DNA of 35,360 nt from Spirochaetales bacterium (lineage in GTDB: Bacteria > Spirochaetota > Spirochaetia > JABEVK01), in the NCBI GenBank assembly GCA_013044245.1, contig JABEVK010000034.1, forward strand, positions 1 through 35,360, in the 5' to 3' direction. Positions 7,975 to 16,560 of the stretch are shown here, piece by piece. Position 1 is the first letter of the stretch. Each line of letters starts with the position of its first letter. The notes below the pieces were generated by a model. That model did not search any database and was not told the DNA's origin. It saw nothing but the letters and a program-made list of their open reading frames with translations. The translations under genes and the position numbers were made by a program.

Positions 7975-9209
7975 GCCACCTGAGCGACATCGCGAGGATA
8001 CGTCTTATAAAATACAAACCACAACAGCGCGTTGACGCCATAAGGTACTGTCGTAAGCCAAAACACGACAGGTAACAGTCCCACGTGCTGGGCAAAATAG
8101 CCAACGACAAGCGATAGCAGGGCAGAAACTCCCCCCTGAACTGTCGCAAACAAAAAGCCAAACGCACTAGTTCGCAGTTCTGGCAGAGTTAAGGCCGTAA
8201 CCATGGGGTAAAAGGCCCCTGTCACACCAATCGAGCTGACTAGCCCATACAAAAAAAAGATCGGGTAAAAAAGCTCTGGCGGCCAAGCGACCTGAAGGCA
8301 GAGGTAGCTCATTACGGCGTAAACAGCAAGGTAGCTCTGCATTAAGATGATACGTCCGTACTTGGGGGATTTTTTTTCGGCCCAATCACCCAAGATCCCA
8401 CCCAGTACTGAACTCAGGACATAACCTACGGCAAAAAACGCCAAAATGAAGTTGCTTTTTTCGGTCGAAAAGTGTCGTACCTCGTGGAGAAACGTCACAG
8501 CAAATGACATCAGCACAAGGCTGGTAATCATTACTAGACTAAGAGCCATCCACCTTAATGAGGGTGAGGCGGCCAGATCTTTCAATTCACCCCACGTAAA
8601 GCGGTGCTCATCGGGGCCGGTATCATCACTGGCACCACGACCGGGGTCGTGCAAAAACACCAGAATCAGAAGGCCGCTCAGCACGCTCAGACTCCCCAAA
8701 AGAACCATGGCGGCACGCCAGCCCTCACTCGACTGCGCAAACAACCCGATGATGGGAATAAAAATCACCATGCCAACACCGCTGATGGCACGCCAAAGAC
8801 CAAAAGCACGCCCCCGTTCCTGGGGAGGAAATAAATCCGAGAGCACCGACGTACTTAACGGTTCACAGGCCACTGTCCCCAAAGACGCCACGGTGTACAA
8901 AATCAGCAACTCGGCCGGAGTTTGTGAAAAACCAGCCAAAATGGTCCAGATTCCCCAGACTCCGGTGACAAAGACTAACAGGGTTTTTCGAGAAAAACGA
9001 TCGCCCGCCATAGACCAAAACGGGCCAAAAATCATTCGCGAAAATCGACTAATGCTGGTCAAGACTCCTAAAAAACTTAAACTCAAGTTCAAGGATTCTT
9101 GAATCAACGGGAAAAGATTATTGATCAACCCCCCGTCGGCATTATCCACGGTGTTTCCGAAAGCCAGCGTTACTAGCCCAGCCCAACGTCCCTTCTTTTT
9201 GGCTTCCAA
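7920..9209 (-). CDS. Major facilitator superfamily transporter
   Basis: I prefer the TTG at 9209 (429 residues), preceded by GGGGGAG, because the first membrane helix starts a few residues later (RWAGLVTLAFGNTVDNADGG). The track start at 9344 would run through the copA promoter, operator and start codon. The protein is almost all hydrophobic, consistent with 12 helices in two halves. A motif-A-like loop, MAGDRFSRK, lies between helices 2 and 3, and a charged central loop (HDPGRGASDDTGPDEHR) splits the halves. The substrate cannot be told from sequence; nothing links it to copper except the divergent neighbour. The last 55 coding bases overlap the thioesterase on the other strand. Confidence 0.85.
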   Translation of the reverse strand: MEAKKKGRWAGLVTLAFGNTVDNADGGLINNLFPLIQESLNLSLSFLGVLTSISRFSRMIFGPFWSMAGDRFSRKTLLVFVTGVWGIWTILAGFSQTPAELLILYTVASLGTVACEPLSTSVLSDLFPPQERGRAFGLWRAISGVGMVIFIPIIGLFAQSSEGWRAAMVLLGSLSVLSGLLILVFLHDPGRGASDDTGPDEHRFTWGELKDLAASPSLRWMALSLVMITSLVLMSFAVTFLHEVRHFSTEKSNFILAFFAVGYVLSSVLGGILGDWAEKKSPKYGRIILMQSYLAVYAVMSYLCLQVAWPPELFYPIFFLYGLVSSIGVTGAFYPMVTALTLPELRTSAFGFLFATVQGGVSALLSLVVGYFAQHVGLLPVVFWLTTVPYGVNALLWFVFYKTYPRDVAQVAYERLARQVIRARKTGSA

Positions 9210-9267
9210 AGCTCCCCCGATGCGTATTTTGTAACTGTTCGATCTATGACATCTTTGTAATCCGGTA

Positions 9268-9299
9268 TTGACACTTAGGTCAACTGAGAAGACTATATA
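9268..9299 (+). promoter_or_regulatory. Promoter of the copA-csoR operon
   Basis: TTGACA at 9268-9273 is followed by CTATATA; TATATA at 9294-9299 gives a 20-base spacer and ACTATA at 9292-9297 gives 18. The -10 region runs into the CsoR-type palindrome, so bound repressor would block polymerase. Confidence 0.6.
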
Positions 9300-9313
9300 C
9301 CCCATAGGGGTAT
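9297..9313. promoter_or_regulatory. CsoR-type copper operator
   Basis: The sequence is a perfect inverted repeat ATACCCC-ATA-GGGGTAT, the form of known CsoR operators (TACCC/GGGTA palindromes). It overlaps the -10 element and the first possible copA ATG (9312). Its AGGGG half also lies 7 bases before the ATG at 9318 and so doubles as the ribosome site. csoR is the second gene of this operon, so copper-relieved autoregulation is expected. Confidence 0.85.
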
Positions 9314-9317
9314 GCAA

Positions 9318-11789
9318 ATGGAAATCCAAACCCTCGATATTCAAGGGATGACCTGCGCTTCATGTGTCCGTGCCGTCGAAAGAGCCGTGGCCAAAGTACC
9401 CGGTGTCAGCGAAGTTGCCGTGAATTTAGCAACCGAAAAGGCCCGAATAGTCTTTCAGAACTCAGCGGACTTGACCGCCGTCCGGCAAGCTGTTCTTGAT
9501 GCCGGCTACCAAGTGGCCACCCCGGAATCAGAGAAGGCCTCGACCGCACCCAACTACTTTTTTCGTTTTGTCTTGGCCCTTGTCAGCGCCGTTCCTTTGA
9601 TGCTTCTGTCAATGAGCCCGGTCTTGGGCTTTCCCCTTCCCCCATTTCTCAGCTCCTCACCCTCACTTCTGGTAGCTCTTGAACTGCTTCTGAGTGTCCC
9701 CGCCATCGTGGCAGGCAGACAATTCTATACCGTAGGGTTTCGCTCGCTTGTTCACTTATCGCCGAATATGGATTCGTTGGTCGCCGTAGGTACAGCGGCC
9801 GCCTTTCTTTCGAGCGCTGTGACAGCCGTCTTGATCTTTACGTCAGGGTCTGGATCGACGAGTCACCTTGTCGATCACCTCTACTTTGACACGGGCTCAA
9901 CGATCATCGCCCTGATTCTGATGGGTAAATCCCTCGAAGCCAGGGCTAAGGGCCGCAGTTCCGCTGCTTTGCGCCAGCTTCTGAGTCTAGCGCCTCCTTC
10001 AGCTTGGCTGGTAGAAGAGGGAGAAACTCGGCGTGTTCCCGTCGAAGAATTGCACCTAGGCGATATTGTTACGGTCAAACCCGGCGAAAAAATCCCCTTG
10101 GATGGCGTTATCGTTCAAGGTTCTTCGGCCGTAGAGGAAGCCCTTTTGACCGGCGAAAGCCTCCCTGTAGAGAAGTCGCCCGGGGCGTTTGTTTATGCCG
10201 GATCGTTGAATACTCATGGTTCGTTTCAATTCCGGGTCGAAAAACTATCTGGCGAAACAGCCCTAGCGGGAATCGTCCGCCTGGTTGAAGAAGCTCAAGG
10301 GGCAAAAGCCCCCATAGCCCGTCTGGCCGATACCGTTTCTGGGTACTTTGTCCCGGTCGTTTTTGGCATCGCTGTTGTTACCCTTCTGGTTTGGCTGGTA
10401 ACAGGCCATAGCCTAGCGTTCGCTCTAACCAGCTGTGTGGCGGTTCTTGTCATCGCGTGTCCTTGTGCTTTGGGTTTAGCTACCCCTACGGCGATTATGG
10501 TGGCTTCGGGCAAAGGAGCTGACTTAGGGATATTTTTTAAAAATGGCGAAGCTCTCGAAACCCTCAACAAGGTCAAAACTGTTCTTTGGGACAAAACGGG
10601 CACTTTGACCAAGGGTAAACCTGAAGTTACAAGCACCTGGGTAGCGCCCGGACACGAGCTGTCAACCTTGCTTATCGATGCCACTAGTGTTGAGCAGAAC
10701 TCTGAACATCCTCTGGCTGCCGCCCTGCTGACCTTCGCTCAGTCACAGGGAGTCGCCCCACAACCTGTCACGAACTTTCTTGCGGTTCCAGGACGGGGAG
10801 TCCAAGCCCAGCGTGACGGGGTCGCCCTTTTGGTAGGCAACGAGGAGTTTTTACGTTCTCAGGGTATCGACCTTGCGCAGGCTCCCGCTGAAACGGCCGG
10901 AGCCCTCTATGTTGCCCGATCTGGCCAGCTAGAAGGCCTTTTGACCGTAGCAGATAGCCTACGCCCCACCTCAGTTGCCGCGATCAACGCGCTTCATGCC
11001 CAAGGAATTCATACTGTATTGGTGACAGGCGACTCCCGAACAACAGCACTCAAGGTAGCCCAAGAGTTGGCAATACAGGACGTTGAAGCCCAAGTTTTGC
11101 CAGGTGAAAAAGCCCAAGTGGTAAAACGCCATCAAGGCAGGGGTGCCACTGTCTTTGTGGGAGATGGCATCAACGATGCGCCCGCCCTGGCTCAGGCTGA
11201 CGTAGGTATTGCCGTAGGAGCAGGAGCAGATGTCGCGATAGAATCAGCGGGTATCGTTTTGGTAAAGGCCGACCCTCGCGGCGTCGTTGATGCGATCGCC
11301 CTCAGTCAACGTACCTTACAAATTATCAAACAAAACCTATTTTGGGCCTTTGGCTACAACGTCGTGGGCATACCCATAGCCGCCGGTGTCTTGACCCTCT
11401 GGGGAGGCCCCTCGCTTAACCCTATGATCGCGGCGTTCGCGATGTCCCTCAGCTCAGTATCGGTGGTGACTAACGCCCTCCGGCTGAAAAAATTTCATTC
11501 AAAATTTCCGCAGGTGGCCGAAAAAACTTTGCCCCTAGCGGAAGAAAGGAAGGTTACGATGAAGAAAATCATTACTGTCGAAGGCATGACCTGCGGTCAT
11601 TGCGTCGCTCGCGTCACAAAAGCCTTATCCGGTGTTGCGGGCCTACGGGGCGTCCAGGTCGAGCTCTCGGGTCGAGCACAAGCCGAAACTGATGGTCAAG
11701 TTGATCAAACAGCGCTAGATGGTCTATTGAAAAACGCTGTAGAAGAGGCCGGGTATACGGTTACCCAGGTGCAGACTTTGGCCAACTGA
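9318..11789 (+). CDS. copA: Copper-exporting P1B-type ATPase with C-terminal CopZ-like domain
   Basis: I choose the ATG at 9318, 7 bases after AGGGG, over the ATG at 9312 inside the operator; this gives 823 residues. Order of parts: N-terminal heavy-metal domain with GMTCASC (about residue 11), membrane helices, the actuator TGES, the CPC motif (ACPCALGLATPTA, near 380) typical of Cu+ pumps, the phosphorylation motif DKTGTLTKG (near 424), HP (EHPLA), GDGINDAPALAQAD (near 615), and the last helices. The pump exports Cu+ with ATP. Unusually, a second complete metal-binding domain (GMTCGHC) follows the last helix at about 748-823, joined by a charged linker. In many bacteria this is the separate chaperone CopZ. 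An internal ribosome site and ATG precede it. csoR overlaps the stop by one base. Confidence 0.95.
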   Translation: MEIQTLDIQGMTCASCVRAVERAVAKVPGVSEVAVNLATEKARIVFQNSADLTAVRQAVLDAGYQVATPESEKASTAPNYFFRFVLALVSAVPLMLLSMSPVLGFPLPPFLSSSPSLLVALELLLSVPAIVAGRQFYTVGFRSLVHLSPNMDSLVAVGTAAAFLSSAVTAVLIFTSGSGSTSHLVDHLYFDTGSTIIALILMGKSLEARAKGRSSAALRQLLSLAPPSAWLVEEGETRRVPVEELHLGDIVTVKPGEKIPLDGVIVQGSSAVEEALLTGESLPVEKSPGAFVYAGSLNTHGSFQFRVEKLSGETALAGIVRLVEEAQGAKAPIARLADTVSGYFVPVVFGIAVVTLLVWLVTGHSLAFALTSCVAVLVIACPCALGLATPTAIMVASGKGADLGIFFKNGEALETLNKVKTVLWDKTGTLTKGKPEVTSTWVAPGHELSTLLIDATSVEQNSEHPLAAALLTFAQSQGVAPQPVTNFLAVPGRGVQAQRDGVALLVGNEEFLRSQGIDLAQAPAETAGALYVARSGQLEGLLTVADSLRPTSVAAINALHAQGIHTVLVTGDSRTTALKVAQELAIQDVEAQVLPGEKAQVVKRHQGRGATVFVGDGINDAPALAQADVGIAVGAGADVAIESAGIVLVKADPRGVVDAIALSQRTLQIIKQNLFWAFGYNVVGIPIAAGVLTLWGGPSLNPMIAAFAMSLSSVSVVTNALRLKKFHSKFPQVAEKTLPLAEERKVTMKKIITVEGMTCGHCVARVTKALSGVAGLRGVQVELSGRAQAETDGQVDQTALDGLLKNAVEEAGYTVTQVQTLAN
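11545..11561 (+). promoter_or_regulatory. Internal Shine-Dalgarno and ATG inside copA
   Basis: AAAGGAAGG ends 5 bases before an in-frame ATG at 11559. The ATG opens MKKIITVEGMTCGHC, exactly where an independent CopZ would begin. This is the best-looking ribosome site in the operon. Confidence 0.6.
11559..11789 (+). CDS. Possible separate CopZ-like copper chaperone made from the 3' end of copA
   Basis: Initiation at the internal ATG would give a 76-residue protein that is one complete heavy-metal-associated domain, with the Cu-binding GMTCGHC near its N-terminus and an ending like free CopZ (about 70 residues). It is in frame with copA, so it could be made both as a fusion tail and as a free chaperone that carries Cu+ to CopA and CsoR. 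Whether it is really translated alone cannot be decided from sequence; the alternative is a simple gene fusion that kept its old ribosome site. Confidence 0.5.
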   Translation: MKKIITVEGMTCGHCVARVTKALSGVAGLRGVQVELSGRAQAETDGQVDQTALDGLLKNAVEEAGYTVTQVQTLAN

Positions 11790-12091
11790 TGGAAACACCA
11801 CACTGTGCTTCGTGTGAAGTTACACACCGTCCGGTGCCACTAAAAGAGGACATGCAAACACGGTTAAAAAGGATTGAAGGGCAAGTTCGCGGTATCGCTC
11901 AAATGATCGAACGCGACGCCTACTGTGACCACGTTTTGCATCAGGTTGCAGCGGCTAGGTGCGCCCTTGAAGCGGTAGGGAAGCTCGTCTTGGAGTACCA
12001 TATACGGCATTGTGTGACCGACCGAATACGGCAAGAGGACCCAGAAATTATCGAAGAATTTTTGGGTACCATCAAAACGCTCTTGCGATAG
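11789..12091 (+). CDS. csoR: Copper-sensing repressor CsoR
   Basis: The 100-residue protein is all helical and carries RLKRIEGQVRGIAQMI, the signature of the CsoR/RcnR family. The copper ligands of true CsoR are present as Cys46 (AYCDHV), His71 and Cys75 (YHIRHC), with the same spacing as Cys36-His61-Cys65 of the Mycobacterium tuberculosis protein, and Tyr45 precedes the first Cys as there. Cu(I) binding releases the repressor from DNA. The start ATG overlaps the copA stop (TGATG), so translation is coupled. An N-terminal CASC pair before the family core is an extra of unknown use. A strong terminator follows. Confidence 0.93.
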   Translation: METPHCASCEVTHRPVPLKEDMQTRLKRIEGQVRGIAQMIERDAYCDHVLHQVAAARCALEAVGKLVLEYHIRHCVTDRIRQEDPEIIEEFLGTIKTLLR

Positions 12092-12104
12092 ATTTTGAGC
12101 AAAA

Positions 12105-12131
12105 AAAAGGCCCGGTAAAACCGGGCCTTTT
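12105..12131. terminator. Bidirectional intrinsic terminator between csoR and the P-loop gene
   Basis: GGCCCGGT and ACCGGGCC form an 8-bp stem with an AAA loop, flanked by AAAA on the left and TTTT on the right, so it can end transcription from both convergent operons. Confidence 0.85.
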
Positions 12132-12149
12132 CAGTACCTTGACTGCCCC

Positions 12150-12851
12150 TTAGTCGCGAGCAATCAACAAGGTTTTCGTGTCCAAAACCAAAGGCAATTT
12201 TTTAGGTTTATTGCCATGATCCTTAACGAGTTCCAGATGAACCTTGCCGTCCGAAAAGGCACGAAGGTTAATCATCACGGCAAAGGCATCCTGGAAGGGC
12301 TGTAGCACAGCAGGAACATCCGCACCCGCTTGAGCGCCTTCGTCCTTCAACGACACACTAAACCACACTTCAAGGTTGTTTTCTTTTGCAAACGAAGCAA
12401 AGGCCTGCAAATCAGCCGCTTTGGCATGCGCAAAATCATACTCATCAACGATAACCGTCTCAGCAGAAAACGCTTTGTCGCTTAGCCGCGCTTTGACGCT
12501 GTCAAAAATATGAGCCAGGTTACAAGCCTTGGGGTCAAAGTTCATGATCATCCGGTGGTGGATCATTTCATCATGAGCATCCATGGCCAGTTCGAGATTC
12601 TTAACTTTAGAAATCTCTGTAAAGATTTCTTCGTAATACTCAAGAATATGATCAGTCCGCGTTGAAAAGGTCACATGAATGACACCTTTTCCCTGAAGCA
12701 GTTTATCAGTAGCCAAATGGACTAACGCCGAGGTTTTTCCCACGCCATGACGGGCCGAGATCACCCCGAGATTACCTTTACCCACTCCACCATGGGTTGA
12801 ACCGTCGAGAATACGCAGAGGACTCTGCTTAACCAGTTCTGTTTTTACCAT
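12150..12851 (-). CDS. RecA/KaiC-like P-loop ATPase domain protein, function unknown
   Basis: The 233-residue protein has a Walker A motif ISARHGVGKTSALVHLA near residues 32-48, a following strand VIHVTF, and a Walker B-like TVIVDEYDF near 135. This order, with a long helical insert between, is that of RecA/KaiC/DnaB-type ATPases. I see no DNA-binding or second catalytic domain, and the N-terminal strand-loop before the P-loop is short. The start ATG has AAGGAGACACAG before it and lies 13 bases after the fusA stop, so it is the second gene of the fusA operon. The pairing may point to a translation-linked role, but that is only inference. Confidence 0.65.
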   Translation of the reverse strand: MVKTELVKQSPLRILDGSTHGGVGKGNLGVISARHGVGKTSALVHLATDKLLQGKGVIHVTFSTRTDHILEYYEEIFTEISKVKNLELAMDAHDEMIHHRMIMNFDPKACNLAHIFDSVKARLSDKAFSAETVIVDEYDFAHAKAADLQAFASFAKENNLEVWFSVSLKDEGAQAGADVPAVLQPFQDAFAVMINLRAFSDGKVHLELVKDHGNKPKKLPLVLDTKTLLIARD

Positions 12852-12864
12852 CTGTGTCTCCTTC

Positions 12865-14955
12865 TTACTTCTGCAGAGCCTTACGCTTTTCTTCGTAATC
12901 TTTTCTCAGCTGTTCCGCCACACTGCTCGGTACGCGGGCATACTTGAGGAACTCCATGGTGAACTCAGACTTACCCTGAGACATGGAACGAAGTACAGTA
13001 GAATACCCAAACATCTCAGAAAGCGGTACTTCCGCTTCAATCCGGCAGAATTGACCGTCCTCGGTGGAACTGAGAATGACACCGCGACGTTGGTTGATAG
13101 AACCAAACATATTGCCTTGGAACTCAGTAGGACCTTCGAGAACAACTTTCATAATCGGCTCGAGGATCACCGGTTTCGCCTTCATGTACACTTCGCGGAA
13201 GGCACCAATCGCCGCCGATTGGAACGCCATGTCTGACGAGTCAACGGGGTGGGACTGACCGTCATTAATCGTAACGCGAACACCGACAATGGGGAACCCA
13301 ATGAGGGTGCCTTTCTTGACGGCTTCTTTAAAGCCTTTGTCACACGAAGGGATGAACTCGTTGGGAATCACACCACCCTTAACCATATCGATGAACTCAT
13401 AGTCTTTTTCATCCAACGGTTCAATAAAACCAGCAACTCGGCCGTACTGACCAGAACCACCAGTTTGCTTTTTGTGGGTATAGTTAAACTCTGCCTTTTC
13501 CGAGATCGCTTCGCGGTAGGCAACCTGAGGCATACCAGTTTTCACCTCGGCCTTATACTCACGCTTCATGCGTTCGATATAAACTTCCAAGTGCAACTCG
13601 CCCATACCCTGAATAATGGTTTGGTTTGACTCGGGGTCAACAAAAGTGCGGAAGGTCGGGTCCTCTTTGGTAAAGCGGTTTAATGCCTTAGCCATATTGT
13701 CGCCAGATTTTTTGTCAATCGGTTCAATAGCCAACGAAATAACCGGGGCGGGGACAAACATCGAGGTCATCGTCAACGACAACGAGTCATCGACAAAGGT
13801 ATCGCCCGAGGCACAGTCGATGCCGAATAGAGCGCAGATATCACCGGCGCCAGCATCCTCGATGTCTTCCATGTGGTTGGAATGCATCTTAACAAGGCGG
13901 CCAATTTTAAACCGGCGCTGACTGCGCATGTTTCGCAGTTCCATCCCTTTTCTAATCACGCCTTGATAAATTCGGACATAGGTCAACTGACCGTATTGTC
14001 CGTCATCAAGCTTGAACGCCAAGGCCACGGTCGGCTCGGTATCCGAAACATTCAAAAGGACTTTTTCTTCGTTTTTGCGAGTATCAAGCCCATAGTTAGG
14101 CTTTTCAGCGGGTGAAGGCAGGTAATCAGAAACGCCATCCAAAAGCACCTGAACACCCTTGTTTTTGTAAGCGGAGCCAACAAACACAGGCGTTAACTCA
14201 CGGGAAATCGTCGCTTTACGGATGGTCGCCTTGACGAGTTCAAGGGGAGGATTCTGACCGGCTAGGTGCATTTCCATCAGCTGGTCGTCAAACATCGACA
14301 ACTCTTCTAACAGCATTTCACGGTATTTTTTTGCTTCTTCGACTTTGTCAGCAGGAATGGGTCGGTGCTGAACATCCAAACCATCTTCCCCTTCAAAATA
14401 CACAGCGTCCATGTTGACGAGGTCAACCAGGCCCTCAAACTTGTCTTCAAGGCCGATGGGCAGGGTTACAAACACAGCGTTATGGCCCAATTTTTCTTTC
14501 AGTTGATCTCGAACGCGATAAGGGTTCGCCCCAGTTCGGTCAGCTTTATTGATAAAGGCTAGTCGTGGTACATCGTAGCGTTTCATTTGTCGGTCAACCG
14601 TGATGGATTGTGACTGAACGCCGGCGACAGAACACAACACCAAAATTGCGCCGTCAAGAACCCGCAGAGAACGCTCAACTTCTATCGTAAAGTCAACGTG
14701 GCCTGGTGTGTCGATGATGTTGATGAATTTATCTGACCACTGAACGCTGGTAGCTGCCGATTGAATGGTAATACCGCGTTCGCGCTCGAGATCCATCGAG
14801 TCCATCGTGGCACCGACACCGTCTTTACCCTTAACTTCGTGGATAGCGTGAATTCGCCCGCAGTAGAACAAAATGCGTTCTGTCAGGGTTGTTTTGCCCG
14901 AGTCAATGTGGGCGCTGATACCTATGTTGCGCATCTTATCAATGGCAATCTTCAT
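12865..14955 (-). CDS. fusA: Elongation factor G, spirochaete/mitochondrial-like type
   Basis: The 696-residue protein has the full EF-G layout: G1 [16 protein letters not shown]2 region with [10 protein letters not shown]3 DTPGHVDF, G4 NKAD, then domain II, domain III, domain IV ([11 protein letters not shown] onward) and domain V ending in [18 protein letters not shown] drives ribosome translocation with [11 protein letters not shown] replaces the usual bacterial AHIDAGKT and groups it with mitochondrial EF-G1 and the spirochaete spdEFG1 type, which share work with a second, recycling EF-G. It stands without rpsL, rpsG or tuf. The ribosome site is GAGAGG, and a good promoter lies 50 bases upstream. 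Confidence 0.95.
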   Translation of the reverse strand: MKIAIDKMRNIGISAHIDSGKTTLTERILFYCGRIHAIHEVKGKDGVGATMDSMDLERERGITIQSAATSVQWSDKFINIIDTPGHVDFTIEVERSLRVLDGAILVLCSVAGVQSQSITVDRQMKRYDVPRLAFINKADRTGANPYRVRDQLKEKLGHNAVFVTLPIGLEDKFEGLVDLVNMDAVYFEGEDGLDVQHRPIPADKVEEAKKYREMLLEELSMFDDQLMEMHLAGQNPPLELVKATIRKATISRELTPVFVGSAYKNKGVQVLLDGVSDYLPSPAEKPNYGLDTRKNEEKVLLNVSDTEPTVALAFKLDDGQYGQLTYVRIYQGVIRKGMELRNMRSQRRFKIGRLVKMHSNHMEDIEDAGAGDICALFGIDCASGDTFVDDSLSLTMTSMFVPAPVISLAIEPIDKKSGDNMAKALNRFTKEDPTFRTFVDPESNQTIIQGMGELHLEVYIERMKREYKAEVKTGMPQVAYREAISEKAEFNYTHKKQTGGSGQYGRVAGFIEPLDEKDYEFIDMVKGGVIPNEFIPSCDKGFKEAVKKGTLIGFPIVGVRVTINDGQSHPVDSSDMAFQSAAIGAFREVYMKAKPVILEPIMKVVLEGPTEFQGNMFGSINQRRGVILSSTEDGQFCRIEAEVPLSEMFGYSTVLRSMSQGKSEFTMEFLKYARVPSSVAEQLRKDYEEKRKALQK

Positions 14956-15007
14956 GAAAAAACCTCTCTGTCGGATCCTTGAGAATCGTTATGGAAAATG
15001 TTCGCCT

Positions 15008-15036
15008 ATTATAAGGTTTCCCCCCGTCTTGGACAA
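15008..15036 (-). promoter_or_regulatory. Sigma70-type promoter for fusA
   Basis: On the - strand TTGTCC (15036-15031) is followed after 17 bases by a perfect TATAAT (15013-15008). The fusA ATG is about 50 bases downstream. The spacer contains a GGGGGG run. Confidence 0.8.
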
Positions 15037-15090
15037 GGGAGACTTGACAGGACGTGGGGAAAATCTCGAGAAAAACTTATGAGAAAACGG

Positions 15091-16560
15091 TTAGGGCTTA
15101 CTCACCGGTATAAGTTTTAAGCGATCCCACGGTTTAGGCGACCTAAAGAAGTCCTTTTGAACCGTTACTTCGGCCATGACAGGCGCCGTTGTCGTGAGCA
15201 ATTTCACCTCTCCCAGGTCTTTGTTGTCTTTGGGATCTCGCCACGACAAAACCTCGCCCACTTCCAGTTTTAACGATGGCAACAACCACAGCGAAACTTT
15301 TTTGTTGTCAACGCTGACGATCATGCCGTCATAAACCTTGCTATTCACATTAACAAGCGCAGACCAGCCCGCATCGTATTGTGCGATAACCTTTTTCTGA
15401 TCCTCTACTTGCCCTTCCAGCCCAGCAATTTGAGCTTTTTGCCCTGCGATTTCAGAATCCTTGGCCGCCAAAACTTGGGCCGAAGAAGCCAAAAGGCGCT
15501 CATACCCTTGAAAAGTCTCAGCTTGAAGAACATCCAACGACCGTAAGACACCAGGCACACTGTTCTCAAAGGGAATATTCTTCAAAATTGCCATTAAGCG
15601 TTGCAACTGAGCGATTTGTGTTCCCTGAGCGGCCCTTTGCGTGGGGGCGACTGCACCATCTTGGGCTAGGGGTGCCGGTAGAGGCGGAATTTCAAAACTT
15701 TGAGTGAGGTTTTCATAGGCACTCGTAATCGCCTGCACGTCCTCGGGCAAAGCTTTGGGATTGTATTTTAAGATCAGTTTGGCAATTTCGTCCGCTTGAC
15801 GGTGACGAAGGGCCGCCAAATACGCCGCATGCGCCGACCTCAGACGTTCTAGGTTTAACTCGTTCGCCCGCGACATGGTTTGAATTCGGTCCTGGTAGAA
15901 CGACTTAAGTTTGGACATTTCGATGTCAAATAATTTTTGCTGAGAATTGAGACGTTCTTGGTTTTGTTTGTTTAGCTTACCAATACGGTTGTCATAGCTA
16001 TCAATTTTCTTTTGTAATTCTTGGGCCTGTTCTTCTAGCGGCTGGAGTTGCTCGTAGGCAATGGCGTTAATATGCCTGAGTTGAGCGGCTAGATGGCCGT
16101 TAATCTGTTCTTGTTTTTTTTGAAGCACGGCTGGGGGATAGTTTGCTACACTAACCATATCCAGTTGCGAATGAGCTTCCTGCCTCACCCGTTCTGCATC
16201 ATCGGCTTGTTTTTGCTTAATGATAGCGATCTGATTTTTGACATCCGTAAGGTCATTTTGGTTCTTTTTTACCCCGTCAAACAAATCGCGAAGGTTCAAA
16301 TCGTTGAATTGACCAATTTGAACGGTTTTTTGCTGATTGGCCTGATCGGACACCAACGTGGCCACCACAGCCCCCACCACCATGACCAGAAAAAAGCTGA
16401 TTGTAACGATGGGGATCGTAAAACTTTTGTTCTTGGCGGTCTTGGCGAACTCAAGCTCCAAATCAAAAGTTTCTTCCCTGCTATCCGATTCAAGCGGTTG
16501 ACCAAGAAAGTGGTCTTTCGTCACCCGGACGATATCTTTTATTTGCTGGTCATTGTCCAT
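15091..16560 (-). CDS. Membrane-anchored coiled-coil protein, function unknown
   Basis: I take the ATG at 16560 (489 residues); the track begins at a TTG four codons earlier. After a charged cytoplasmic N-terminus of about 45 residues, one membrane segment (FTIPIVTISFFLVMVVGAVV) is followed by long Glu/Gln/Lys-rich stretches that read as coiled coil, a proline-rich break (IPPLPAPLAQDG), another coiled coil (SEIAGQKAQIAGLEGQ), and a small C-terminal domain rich in beta strands (GWSALVNVNSKVYDGMIVSV and onward). I do not recognise the family. Its start overlaps the adenylate cyclase by 22 bases, so the two are translated together, suggesting a shared complex or sensor role. Confidence 0.75.
   Translation of the reverse strand: MDNDQQIKDIVRVTKDHFLGQPLESDSREETFDLELEFAKTAKNKSFTIPIVTISFFLVMVVGAVVATLVSDQANQQKTVQIGQFNDLNLRDLFDGVKKNQNDLTDVKNQIAIIKQKQADDAERVRQEAHSQLDMVSVANYPPAVLQKKQEQINGHLAAQLRHINAIAYEQLQPLEEQAQELQKKIDSYDNRIGKLNKQNQERLNSQQKLFDIEMSKLKSFYQDRIQTMSRANELNLERLRSAHAAYLAALRHRQADEIAKLILKYNPKALPEDVQAITSAYENLTQSFEIPPLPAPLAQDGAVAPTQRAAQGTQIAQLQRLMAILKNIPFENSVPGVLRSLDVLQAETFQGYERLLASSAQVLAAKDSEIAGQKAQIAGLEGQVEDQKKVIAQYDAGWSALVNVNSKVYDGMIVSVDNKKVSLWLLPSLKLEVGEVLSWRDPKDNKDLGEVKLLTTTAPVMAEVTVQKDFFRSPKPWDRLKLIPVSKP

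Noticed and set aside
8446-9102. 218-residue + strand ORF
   Set aside because: It lies wholly antisense to the MFS transporter, has Lys/Arg/Pro/Thr-rich unnatural composition, and no ribosome site.
9210-9344. N-terminal extension of the MFS gene given by the ORF track
   Set aside because: It would read through the copA promoter, CsoR operator and start codon, and the extra 45 residues lack membrane-helix or family character.
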